NCBI RefSeq assembly: GCF_003131205.1
Contig: NZ_QFFY01000001.1
Span: 930,001-994,000, forward strand
Direction of reading: 5' to 3'
Length of the DNA: 64,000 bases
Source: Occallatibacter savannae
Lineage (GTDB): Bacteria > Acidobacteriota > Terriglobia > Terriglobales > Acidobacteriaceae
Both the position numbers and the translations under genes were made by a program. This document shows positions 42,663-50,830 of the stretch, in pieces; position 1 is the stretch's first letter, and each line of letters opens with the position of its first letter. The notes below the pieces were generated by a model that saw only the letters and a list, made by a program, of their open reading frames with translations, did not search any database and was not told the origin of the DNA.

Positions 42663-44171
42663 TTGCCATCTTTGGAGCGAATTGTCCTGAAGAAGCCGTT
42701 CGGAATTTCAAGAACTCTCAACACAATTCTGCTGTTGATCTTTTCGCTTCTGGCTTTCATGGTCATGGGCTATCACCCCGGCATGGAAGACGACGCGGTC
42801 TACCTCTCCGCGGTCAAAAGCATTCTGAACCCCGCGCTTTACCCCCACGACGCTGACTTCTTCCGCCTCCAGTTGCAGGCCACTCTCTTCCATCATTGGA
42901 TCGCATCCTTCGTTCGCTTCACGCACCTTCCGCTCCCGGCTACCGAGCTTCTCTTCCAATTTCTCTCCATCGCTCTGATCCTCGCAGCATGCAGAAGCAT
43001 CGTCCAGGTTCTATTCAACGACGAGCGCGTGCAGTGGGCCGGAGTAGCGCTCGTCGCTGCGATGCTCACACTCCCGGTCTCCGGAGCTGCCATCTACATC
43101 GCCGATCAGCACCTGCACCCACGCAATATCGCCACCGCCCTTGTGCTCCTTTCGGTCTCTAGAATTCTTCGCAATAGGCCTTGGCACGCTGTTCCTCTCC
43201 TGCTCCTCGCCTTCGTCCTCCATCCCATCATGGCCTTGTTCGGAATTTCCTTCTGCTTTTTCCTGACATTGGCACAGCTCGACCCCGTGCACGCGTGGCT
43301 GCGGTCCTTCAGCACCGCATTCGCATCCGCAGTCCCTCTGGGATGGGTCCTCGAGTCTCCCAACGCGGCCTGGCATCGAGCGCTCGAGACGCGCTCCTAC
43401 ATGTTCCTCTACCGCTGGACCTGGTACGAGTGGCTCGGCACTGTCGCACCTTTGATCCTCTTTGGACTTCTCTGGTGGCTCGCAATCAGGCACGGAGATT
43501 CAAAGCTCGCCCGCTTCGCTATCGCGGTCTTTGCATACGGCATCGTCCATCAGGCGGCATCGATGATCGTGCTCGCATCGCCCTCGCTCATCCGTATCAC
43601 CCCCATGCAGCCCATGCGCTATCTCCAACTCGTCTACATCTTCATGGTGCTCATCGCCGGATGCCTCATCGGGAAATTCTTCATCAAAGGCAACCCGTTT
43701 CGCTGGGCAGCGTTTCTCGCCCTGCCCTGTTTTGGAATGTTCGCCGCGCAGCGCGCCCTCTTAGTGGCAAGTCCACACCTGGAGCTACCCGGCATGTCCC
43801 CAACCAATCCGTGGCTTGAAGCTTTCGCCTGGATCCGCGGCAACACTCCCACAAATGCCTACTTCGCCATGGATCCGAACTACCTCGCAGCTCCCGGAGA
43901 GGACTATCACAGCTTCCGCGCTCTCGCTGAACGCAGCCAGCTCGCCGATCTCATCAAAGACTCGTCCGTTGTAACCCAGGTCCCCGAACTCGCGCCCCGC
44001 TGGGAACAGCAGACAATCGCCACCGCCGGTTGGTCCCAGTTCAAACTTGCCGACTTTGAACGCATCAAATCGCGGTTCGGTGTTGACTGGGCTCTCGTCT
44101 CCAATTCCGCGCCGACCGGCCTCGATTGCAAATGGCACAACGGTGAACTCGCCGTGTGCAAGATCCCCTGA
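42663..44171 (+). CDS. Polytopic membrane protein, first of two tandem paralogues
   Basis: Up to 502 residues; the TTG start at 42663 is doubtful and no clear ribosome binding site is seen. About ten membrane helices are followed by a soluble C-terminal domain of about 120 residues (NPWLEAFAWIRGNTPTNAYFAMDPNYLAAPGEDYHSFRALAERSQLADLIKD). An early loop GYHPGMEDDAVYLSAVKSIL holds acidic residues in the place of GT39/GT83-type catalytic Asp. A polyprenol-sugar-dependent glycosyltransferase is plausible, but the family is not certain. Its neighbour at 44252 shares the whole architecture. Confidence 0.72.
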   Translation: MPSLERIVLKKPFGISRTLNTILLLIFSLLAFMVMGYHPGMEDDAVYLSAVKSILNPALYPHDADFFRLQLQATLFHHWIASFVRFTHLPLPATELLFQFLSIALILAACRSIVQVLFNDERVQWAGVALVAAMLTLPVSGAAIYIADQHLHPRNIATALVLLSVSRILRNRPWHAVPLLLLAFVLHPIMALFGISFCFFLTLAQLDPVHAWLRSFSTAFASAVPLGWVLESPNAAWHRALETRSYMFLYRWTWYEWLGTVAPLILFGLLWWLAIRHGDSKLARFAIAVFAYGIVHQAASMIVLASPSLIRITPMQPMRYLQLVYIFMVLIAGCLIGKFFIKGNPFRWAAFLALPCFGMFAAQRALLVASPHLELPGMSPTNPWLEAFAWIRGNTPTNAYFAMDPNYLAAPGEDYHSFRALAERSQLADLIKDSSVVTQVPELAPRWEQQTIATAGWSQFKLADFERIKSRFGVDWALVSNSAPTGLDCKWHNGELAVCKIP

Positions 44172-44251
44172 TCCCCTGCAAAGTCATTTGAATGTCACGG
44201 ATGAACGTCAAGCGCACTGCAAACATCTGAATACTGTAAGGAGATATTTTT

Positions 44252-45763
44252 TTGCGGTCAGATAGAACGATCGAAGCTCGCGAGCGATTTCCCTTCCTGC
44301 CGATCCTAGCCCTCACTTTTGCGGCCCTTCTGATTGGCGGCTACCACCTCGGTGTTGAAGACGCAGAGATCTACCTTCCAGCCGCCACCAAACTCCTTCA
44401 TCCAAACCTTTACCCCTATGCCGGCGAGTTCTTCCTCTCGCATGGACATCTCTCCCTTTTCGGAGCCGTCCTCGCGGCCACCGCAAAGCTTGCGCACATC
44501 TCCATCGACTGGTCCGTCTTTGCCTGGTTTTTCGCAACTCTCTTTGGAACGCTCACCGCTTGTTGGCTCTTCGTCACGGCCTGCTTCACCTCGCCGCACG
44601 CGCGCTGGACCGCCATGCTTGTTGCAACCGCTGTCCTGACCATGCCGGCTGCCAACACTGGCCTTCTCCTCGTCGACCCCTACCTGACAGCCCGGTCCTT
44701 CTCGACGCCGCTCGCGATGCTTTCACTCACAGCCTTTCTCGAACGAAGGTATGCCTACGCAGCCGTCGCTGTGCTCCTGACAAGCCTCTTTCATCCGCAG
44801 ATGGTTCTCTACGTCATCTTTCTCTGGGCCGTGATCTGGGCGAGCGAGCGCGTCAGAACGCGGGTCGGCGAACCGCTCCCCATACCCGTCTCCGGATTTG
44901 CACTGATACCCGGCGGATTCCACCTATCGCCGGCGCGGGGAAACTATCGAGAAGCCCTCTTCTCGCGCGACTACTTCTTCCTCTACAACTGGACCTGGTA
45001 TCACTGGCTCGGTCTGCTCGCGCCCCTCGGAATACTCGCGTGGCTCTGGCGTTCAGACATCCGTGGAACTCGCCCCGCCTTCCGGCTTGTATGCCTCGCG
45101 CTCATTCCCTTCGGACTCATCTCCATCGCTTCAGCCGCATTCATTTGCTCATCCCCTGAGTTCGAGATGTTCGTCCGCGTTCAACCTCTGCGCTCGTTCC
45201 ACCTCATCACGTTGCTCTTCATCCTGCTCCTCGCCGGAGTTGCCGGAGAGTACCTCGCCAAAGACCGCAAGTGGCTGCCCTTCCTCCTCTTTCTCCCGCT
45301 CGCCATCGGCATGTTCATCGCCGCACGAAATACCTATCCCCACAGTGCTCATATCGAAGTGCCTTCGAATACGAGCCGCAATCCATGGGTCAACGCTCTG
45401 CTGTGGATTCGCGGAAACACGCCAGGCGATGCGGTCTTCGCAGTCGACTCGCGCTACTTCAAAGACGCACCGGTCGACGTCCACGGTTTCCGCTCAATCT
45501 CCCAGCGCTCAGCTCTGGCCGACTACTACAAAGACGGTGGAGTTGTCTCGCTCTTCCCTGATCTGGCCGACGAGTGGAAACACATGAGCGACGCCACCTA
45601 CGGTCTCAATCACTTCTCCCGCGCTCAATTCCAATCGTTGCGCGAACAGTACCCCGAAGTGAGTTGGACCGTAATCCATGGCTCCGCGCCGGCTGGGATG
45701 GACTGCCCCTATCGACAGGACTCGTTTCAGGTCTGCCGTATGCCGGCTCTCAACCGGAACTGA
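44252..45763 (+). CDS. Polytopic membrane protein, second tandem paralogue
   Basis: 503 residues. TTG 44252 is set by AAGGAG (44238-44243). It aligns along its length with the preceding protein: GGYHLGVEDAEIYLPAATKLLHPNLYP, YNWTWYHWLGLLAPL, and a C-terminal domain NPWVNALLWIRGNTPGDAVFAVDSRYFKDAPVDVHGFRSISQRSALADYYKD ending GMDCPYRQDSFQVCRMP. Duplication followed by divergence is clear. A putative membrane glycosyltransferase; substrate unknown. Confidence 0.75.
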   Translation: MRSDRTIEARERFPFLPILALTFAALLIGGYHLGVEDAEIYLPAATKLLHPNLYPYAGEFFLSHGHLSLFGAVLAATAKLAHISIDWSVFAWFFATLFGTLTACWLFVTACFTSPHARWTAMLVATAVLTMPAANTGLLLVDPYLTARSFSTPLAMLSLTAFLERRYAYAAVAVLLTSLFHPQMVLYVIFLWAVIWASERVRTRVGEPLPIPVSGFALIPGGFHLSPARGNYREALFSRDYFFLYNWTWYHWLGLLAPLGILAWLWRSDIRGTRPAFRLVCLALIPFGLISIASAAFICSSPEFEMFVRVQPLRSFHLITLLFILLLAGVAGEYLAKDRKWLPFLLFLPLAIGMFIAARNTYPHSAHIEVPSNTSRNPWVNALLWIRGNTPGDAVFAVDSRYFKDAPVDVHGFRSISQRSALADYYKDGGVVSLFPDLADEWKHMSDATYGLNHFSRAQFQSLREQYPEVSWTVIHGSAPAGMDCPYRQDSFQVCRMPALNRN

Positions 45764-45924
45764 CCCTGCTCCCGTTCACTTGCTGCGCACCCATCGTCGT
45801 TCGTCACGTGGGGCGCAGAGACCATCCAGGTCCGGACTTTCGCGCCGCCAACATCCGTTTTGCGCCTTGAGGGTCGATACCTGAGAATGACAGTGTGGCT
45901 CCCCCTCATCTTGGAGCCGGACTG

Positions 45925-47331
45925 ATGCTGAACCTTACGCAGCGACTGATTCTCGGATGCGCTCTCGTTGCCGCCCTCGGCATCGGCATAGTCGTCGCGG
46001 CTCATCGTGCTCTTGCTGCCGGCGGCGACTTGAATCTGGCCATCGCCTTTCTCATCTCCATGGTGCTCGTTGAGATCGCAATGGTGATGCTGGTCTTGCG
46101 TCCCATCCGGACACTCGCCAACGACTTCAAGAAAATCGCAGGCGGCAACCTCGAACACCGAGTCGAGTGGGGCAGCCGCGACAGCTTCGGCGTCATCGCC
46201 GCCGAGTTGAACCGCATCGCCGTCCGCCTTCGCGACCTCCGCGACACCGAGGCCGGACGCCGCCAAATGGAGTACCAGCTCTCCGACGCTGTGCTCCAGT
46301 CCATCTTCGAGCCCATCATCGTCACCGACGCCAAGGGCCACATCCTCAAGCTCAATCAGGCCGCGTCAGAAATCCTCGGCGAAGCTGCCAAGGACCGCAT
46401 GGGCCTGAACAACACGCCCGGCGGCGACAAAATTCTCGGCGCTATTCGCGATGCCATCGCCATGCAGAAACCCATCGCTGCCGAAGGAGACGCCGCCATG
46501 CTGCCCATGCGCATCGGCAGCCAGTCTCGCAGCTATCGGCTTCGCACCACTCCCATGCGCGACTCCGAAGGCAGACTCCTTGGCGCCGTCACAACCCTCG
46601 AAGACGTAACGTCGCTCCAGGACACCGACCGATTCAAATCACAGTTCATCTCCGTTGCCAGCAAAAAGCTGCGCGATCCGCTGCTGCAGCTGCGCCGCGG
46701 CCTCTACGCCCTTCAGAACGGATTCGCCGGAGAATTGCTGCCCCTGCAGAGTGAGCTGGTTGTAGAGGCCAGCAGCGAATCGGAAAAACTCGAAGATCTG
46801 ATGTCCGATCTGATCGAGGTCGCCGAACTCGATAGCGGCAAGCGCGAACTCAAGCTCGAGCGGCTCCGCCCGCGCATCCTGCTCGACGAGGCGCGCAACC
46901 GCCATATCGACGAAGCCGGAAGCAAAGGCGTCCGCATCGAGGTCAATGCCTTCGCCGACCTCTCGTTTGTGCTTGCCGACCGCCGCGCCGCGCGCACCAT
47001 CTTCGACAATCTAATCGCCAATGCACTGCGCTACACACCGCAGGATGGTGAGATCCTGCTTGCTGCCGAGGAGATGAAGGAGTACGTGCAGTTCACCATC
47101 CGCGACAGCGGACGCGGCATCGAGGCCGAACGCCTCACCAACATCTTCGATCGCTTCAACCCATTCTCCGAGCGCGGCACCGGCATGGGGCTCGCGCTGG
47201 TCCGCCGTCTCGTCGAAACCCTAGGCGGCCAGATCGCCGTCGAAAGTCGTCTTGGCCAGGGCACTACATTTCGCTTCACTCTCCCGGTCGCGGTAGCAGC
47301 CGCCACGCCGCATCCCGTCGAGGTGGGCTAG
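45925..47331 (+). CDS. Histidine-kinase-like sensor without the phospho-accepting His
   Basis: 468 residues from ATG 45925 (GGAG upstream); GTG 45895 is a weaker alternative. Two membrane helices (about 10-30 and 40-60), a HAMP domain (LRPIRTLANDFKKIAGGNLEHRV), a PAS domain (ILKLNQAASEILG...LEDVTSLQD), then a HisKA-like region. The H-box reads FISVASKKLRDPLLQL where FxxxxSHELRTPL is expected, so Lys replaces His. The ATPase domain looks intact (NLIANALRYTP, DSGRGIEAERL, GTGMGLALVRR). It may act on a partner or sense only. It is followed 3 bases later by a KdpD-like sensor gene. Confidence 0.82.
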   Translation: MLNLTQRLILGCALVAALGIGIVVAAHRALAAGGDLNLAIAFLISMVLVEIAMVMLVLRPIRTLANDFKKIAGGNLEHRVEWGSRDSFGVIAAELNRIAVRLRDLRDTEAGRRQMEYQLSDAVLQSIFEPIIVTDAKGHILKLNQAASEILGEAAKDRMGLNNTPGGDKILGAIRDAIAMQKPIAAEGDAAMLPMRIGSQSRSYRLRTTPMRDSEGRLLGAVTTLEDVTSLQDTDRFKSQFISVASKKLRDPLLQLRRGLYALQNGFAGELLPLQSELVVEASSESEKLEDLMSDLIEVAELDSGKRELKLERLRPRILLDEARNRHIDEAGSKGVRIEVNAFADLSFVLADRRAARTIFDNLIANALRYTPQDGEILLAAEEMKEYVQFTIRDSGRGIEAERLTNIFDRFNPFSERGTGMGLALVRRLVETLGGQIAVESRLGQGTTFRFTLPVAVAAATPHPVEVG

Positions 47332-47334
47332 ACC

Positions 47335-48459
47335 ATGGCAGAACTTCAGCTCGAGCGTCAGCAGGAACCAGCCCGTCTGCGCATCTATCTCGGCGCTGCT
47401 CCCGGCGTGGGCAAAACGTACCACATGCTCAACGACGCCCACCTCAAGCGCAAGCAGGGCATCGACATCGTCATAGGTCTCGTCGAACCTCACCGCCGCC
47501 AGGACACCATCGACCAGGTCCGCGACCTCGAACAGGTTCCGCTGCGCACAATCCCATACCGCGGGGTCGAACTCAAAGAGATGGACGTCGACGCGGTCCT
47601 CGCGCGCCATCCCCAGATCGCCATCGTCGACGAACTTGCGCACACCAACGTCCCCGGCAGCAAGAACCGCAAGCGCTACGAAGATGTCCTCGAACTTCTC
47701 GACGCCGGCATTGATGTCTGGACCGCTGTCAACATCCAGCATCTTGAGACGCTCAACGACGCCGTCAACCGCTCGGCCAACACGCTTATCCGCGAAACAG
47801 TTCCCGACAGCTTCTTCAAGCGCGCCGACGAAGTCATCAACGTTGACCTCACCGTCGAAGAGCTCCGCAACCGCCTCCGCGAAGGCAAAATCTACGCGCC
47901 CGAGAAGGTCGAGCAGTCACTCGCCAACTTCTTCCGCAAAGGCAATCTGAATCTGCTGCGCGAGCTAGCCCTGCGCGCCACAGCCGAGCAGGTCAGTCAT
48001 CGCGCGGCCGACTACCGCCGCACCCAGGGCCTCGAACAAGCCCCCATTCCCGATAAAGTCATGGTCTGCCTCAGCACCCGCCCCGGAACCGAACGCCTCA
48101 TTCGCGTCGGCGCCCGTGTCGCCGGCCGCCTTGCAACCAACTGGTATGCCGTCTACGTGAATCGCCCCGATGAAGACAAGGGTCATGGCGACCCCGAAGC
48201 ATTTCAAAGAATCGAAGAGTACCGCCGAATGGCCAAAGATCTCGGAGCGCAGGTCATCACCCTGAATGACAAGAATGTCGCCGATGCCCTCATCCGCTTT
48301 GCCCAGCAGGAGACTATCTCCCACGTCATCTTCGGCCAGCCTGTCCGCTCCCGCCTCGACATCCTCCTCCGCGGCTCCGTGCTCAACCGCTTCCTCGCCG
48401 AAGTCCGCGACGTCACGGTCCAGGTCGTCCCCATGCAAAAACCCCTCCGCAAAGGCTGA
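47335..48459 (+). CDS. kdpD: KdpD N-terminal sensor plus Usp domain, no kinase
   Basis: 374 residues. Residues 12-220 are the KdpD sensor domain with Walker A (LGAAPGVGKTYHMLNDAH), IVIGLVEPHRR and VDELAHTNVPGSKNRKRYEDV. Residues 235-365 are a universal-stress-like domain (VMVCLSTRPGTERLIRVGAR, HVIFGQPVRSRLDILL). Normal KdpD continues with four membrane helices and a kinase, which are absent here; the separate kinase-like protein just upstream may substitute. No kdpFABC or kdpE is in the window, so potassium control is uncertain. Confidence 0.88.
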   Translation: MAELQLERQQEPARLRIYLGAAPGVGKTYHMLNDAHLKRKQGIDIVIGLVEPHRRQDTIDQVRDLEQVPLRTIPYRGVELKEMDVDAVLARHPQIAIVDELAHTNVPGSKNRKRYEDVLELLDAGIDVWTAVNIQHLETLNDAVNRSANTLIRETVPDSFFKRADEVINVDLTVEELRNRLREGKIYAPEKVEQSLANFFRKGNLNLLRELALRATAEQVSHRAADYRRTQGLEQAPIPDKVMVCLSTRPGTERLIRVGARVAGRLATNWYAVYVNRPDEDKGHGDPEAFQRIEEYRRMAKDLGAQVITLNDKNVADALIRFAQQETISHVIFGQPVRSRLDILLRGSVLNRFLAEVRDVTVQVVPMQKPLRKG

Positions 48460-48496
48460 TAGGCTCGACGTTTTTCTCCCGCCTTCGTCCCTCTGT

Positions 48497-48523
48497 CCAT
48501 GACCACTGATCACTGATCACTGT
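48497..48523. repeat. Short ATCACTG repeat array
   Basis: CATGACCACTGATCACTGATCACTG-type units fill the gap between two convergent genes, like the arrays at 29563 and 38281. Confidence 0.65.
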
Positions 48524-48524
48524 T

Positions 48525-48989
48525 TCACTCACAGAACACGCGCACCTTCGTCTGATTCCCTTCCTTGCCATCGACATCCACGGTCAGGTCTTCAAGGTGG
48601 TCGATCAGCTCTTCAAGGTTCTCCGGCTTGATCTGCGAAACCGTCAGCGGAACGCCGTGGCTCGACAGCGCCTGGTCCAGCTGGTTATGAGCCTGCTGAG
48701 GAATCAGCGCCGCCAGCCGCACACCCGCGCGTAGCAGTTGCATCGGCACGCGCACATTGACCGTGGTCAGCCCCTTGTTTCCGGTCATCGACTCATCGGC
48801 TTCCACCAGCACGCGCAGGTACTTCGGAATTGCCTTCGTCCCCGTACCTCTCCCGCCTCCGGTGCCCGCACTTGACGCGCCCACCGACACCGGTTCAGGG
48901 TCGAGCGCTGCCAAAAGCCGCTCCGCCTCATCCGCAGTGATCTTCCCCGCCGCCAGCATCTCCAGAATCTGTCTTCTGTTCTCGTTCAT
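48525..48989 (-). CDS. SHOCT-like N-terminus protein (YvlB-related)
   Basis: 154 residues. It opens with MNENRRQILEMLAAGKITADEAERLLAAL, a short SHOCT/YvlB-type helical motif, then a Gly-rich linker and a conserved C-terminal half (YLRVLVEADESMTGNKGLTTVNVRVPMQLLRAGVRLAALIP). Its ATG overlaps the previous stop by 4 bases. Last gene of a four-gene minus-strand operon. Confidence 0.72.
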   Translation of the reverse strand: MNENRRQILEMLAAGKITADEAERLLAALDPEPVSVGASSAGTGGGRGTGTKAIPKYLRVLVEADESMTGNKGLTTVNVRVPMQLLRAGVRLAALIPQQAHNQLDQALSSHGVPLTVSQIKPENLEELIDHLEDLTVDVDGKEGNQTKVRVFCE

Positions 48990-49237
48990 CGCAGTCCTCC
49001 CATGATTGTTCCAAGCAGGTGCGCGATCTCCGCAATCTGCAAGTGGATCCAGTGATTGAGCGACGGCACAAGCTCGTGCACGTGCAGTTGCGCGAGCAGT
49101 CCGAAACTAACGCTCGCCGCCAGGATCAACGCCATCTCCCGGCTCTCGTTCCACGCCGCCAGCAGCCTCTCCGCTTCCGCCGGCGTGATGCGTCCCATAG
49201 CGATCAGCGTCAAAATTGCGCGTCGATCAGTATTCAT
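48986..49237 (-). CDS. Small SHOCT-like membrane-associated protein
   Basis: 83 residues from ATG 49237 (GAGGTGA upstream). It begins with MNTDRRAILTLIAMGRITPAEAERLLAAW, the same motif as the next gene, followed by one hydrophobic helix (MALILAASVSFGLLAQL) and a His-rich end (LHVHELVPSLNHWIHLQIAEIAHLL). Third gene of the operon. Confidence 0.72.
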   Translation of the reverse strand: MNTDRRAILTLIAMGRITPAEAERLLAAWNESREMALILAASVSFGLLAQLHVHELVPSLNHWIHLQIAEIAHLLGTIMGGLR

Positions 49238-49245
49238 AGTCACCT

Positions 49246-49506
49246 CTACAGAATCCGAACCAGAACCCGATTGCCTTCCGTCGCTACCCGCACGTCTGTC
49301 CCAGGCAGACTGCACACCAATGCCCAACCCGCACCTACCGAACGCCAGAACGGCACCCCCGAGATCACGCACGCAATCAGCAGCCCCAGCAGAATGAAAG
49401 GTGCCAGCACGATCGCAGGGACCCACAAAAGAAACAGCGGCAGCCACAGCCTGAAATTCGGCCCATGCGGATAGTTCACGTGAACGATCGCCACATTCGG
49501 AGTCAT
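49246..49506 (-). CDS. Small two-helix membrane protein
   Basis: 86 residues. Hydrophobic segments RLWLPLFLLWVPAIVLAPFILLGLLIACVI and a weaker second stretch are followed by a soluble end (VRVATEGNRVLVRIL). Its ATG overlaps the stop of the DUF2089 gene (ATGA). Probably a membrane partner in the same unit. Confidence 0.7.
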   Translation of the reverse strand: MTPNVAIVHVNYPHGPNFRLWLPLFLLWVPAIVLAPFILLGLLIACVISGVPFWRSVGAGWALVCSLPGTDVRVATEGNRVLVRIL

Positions 49507-49889
49507 TTCAGTGCCTCCAGTTCCTTGATCGCCTGCTCCGCCGAGATCTCCCCATTCTTCAATCTCTCCAGAACCTCAGCTCTGCCCGGCGTCGGGTTCG
49601 TCTCCACAAACTGCAGCTGGCCTGAAATCCGATTCAATCGGCCCTTGATCGTCGGATAGCTCACTCCAAAAATCTGTTCCATCTCCTTGATCGACCCATG
49701 CGAGCGCACGAAGGCCGTCACAAAAACCTGGTCCTCCAGGCTCAGGCGGGCTAGCTCCGGCAGGGTAAACGAGCCCTCCACCGCAACGCCCTTCTCCGGC
49801 ATCCTCACCCGCTCAATCACCATCGGCGTGCCATGGGCCATCCTCAGCAAATCCTGCCAATCCGATCCGCTTTTCTCCGCGTCCGCCAT
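49503..49889 (-). CDS. DUF2089-family protein, first gene of the SHOCT-like operon
   Basis: 128 residues from ATG 49889 (GAGGGG upstream). LARLSLEDQVFVTAFVRSHGSIKEMEQIFGVSYPTIKGRLNRI is a helix-turn-helix region characteristic of DUF2089. The end, EVLERLKNGEISAEQAIKELEAL, repeats the SHOCT-like idea found in the two last genes of the operon. Probably a DNA-binding regulator of its own unit. Confidence 0.82.
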   Translation of the reverse strand: MADAEKSGSDWQDLLRMAHGTPMVIERVRMPEKGVAVEGSFTLPELARLSLEDQVFVTAFVRSHGSIKEMEQIFGVSYPTIKGRLNRISGQLQFVETNPTPGRAEVLERLKNGEISAEQAIKELEALK

Positions 49890-50284
49890 CCATTCCCCTC
49901 TGAACAAGACGACAATAACATGAAAATTGATATTTGAACCACTATTTATTAAGAAAATTAAGTTCAAGAACGCTTCTGATAGATATGTGGGCCGTGAGAA
50001 AGGCTGAAATCTACCGGAACTGTTTACCAATAAGTAATTTCGGTGATCTAGCTCACATCTCGACCTGACCCGTGGTATCAACAACTTGTTCCCAGAGTAA
50101 ATCTTTACCAAACCAATTATTTGCTTACACTTACGTGAGCATTACATTGGTAATTTCTTACCACCATCCGGTGATGCTTTCACAGTTACCCTTCCCTATT
50201 TTTGTTGGTGACGGACACCGATGCGCCTTCATTCCATCTGCTCTTACGGCTCGCGGTCTGTTCCAAATGAGAGGGCCCAACACC
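49890..50284. other. AT-rich intergenic region between divergent units
   Basis: No gene seen. The stretch 49915-50160 is much more AT-rich than its surroundings (for example TTATTAAGAAAATTAAG near 49950 and CCAATTATTTGC near 50113). It should hold divergent promoters for the DUF2089 and TadE-like units. I cannot single out a confident -35/-10 pair. Confidence 0.4.
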
Positions 50285-50830
50285 ATGGAATCATCCAAGA
50301 TCCAAGTCCACTCCGCGGCCACGCCTACATGCTCGATTCGAAAACTCCTGGCTACCCTCAACCACGACATCTCCAAAGCCAGCGTTCACCTCTCCCGTGA
50401 AGAAGGCGGATCGCTTGCCGAGTTCACCCTGATCGCTCCGCTCATGCTCTGCCTTCTTACCGGCATCTTCGGACTCGGCTTTGCGCTCACCTTCTACCTT
50501 CAGCTCAACAACGCGGTCGACGTCGGCGCCCGTACCGTCGCAGTTATCCGCGCCAGCAATTCCGACGGCACAACCCCCGATCCCTGCGCGGCCGCCTACA
50601 CCGCCATCACCAACGCCGCTCCCACCCTGAACAAATCGCAGATCCAGTTGAGCTTCAACATCAACGGCACTCCTTACAACAACGTCACCTCGTGCACCAA
50701 CGGAGCCGCGAACATCGTCGCAGGTAAAACAGCCCAGGTCTCCGCGACGTACCCCTACACCGTCATGATCTTCGGCTGGAAACCCATGGCCCTGAACATG
50801 ACCGCGCAGACCACGGAGCTACTCCAATGA
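50285..50830 (+). CDS. TadE-like pilus/secretion protein
   Basis: 181 residues from ATG 50285 (GAGAGGG about 9 bases upstream). The TadE-like start is EEGGSLAEFTLIAPLMLCLLTGIFGLGFALTFYLQLNNAVDVGARTVAV: a conserved Glu inside a membrane helix, as in pseudopilins. The exported remainder has two Cys. It overlaps the next gene by 4 bases; the two probably build or guide a Tad-type pilus. Other tad genes are not in the window. Confidence 0.82.
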   Translation: MESSKIQVHSAATPTCSIRKLLATLNHDISKASVHLSREEGGSLAEFTLIAPLMLCLLTGIFGLGFALTFYLQLNNAVDVGARTVAVIRASNSDGTTPDPCAAAYTAITNAAPTLNKSQIQLSFNINGTPYNNVTSCTNGAANIVAGKTAQVSATYPYTVMIFGWKPMALNMTAQTTELLQ

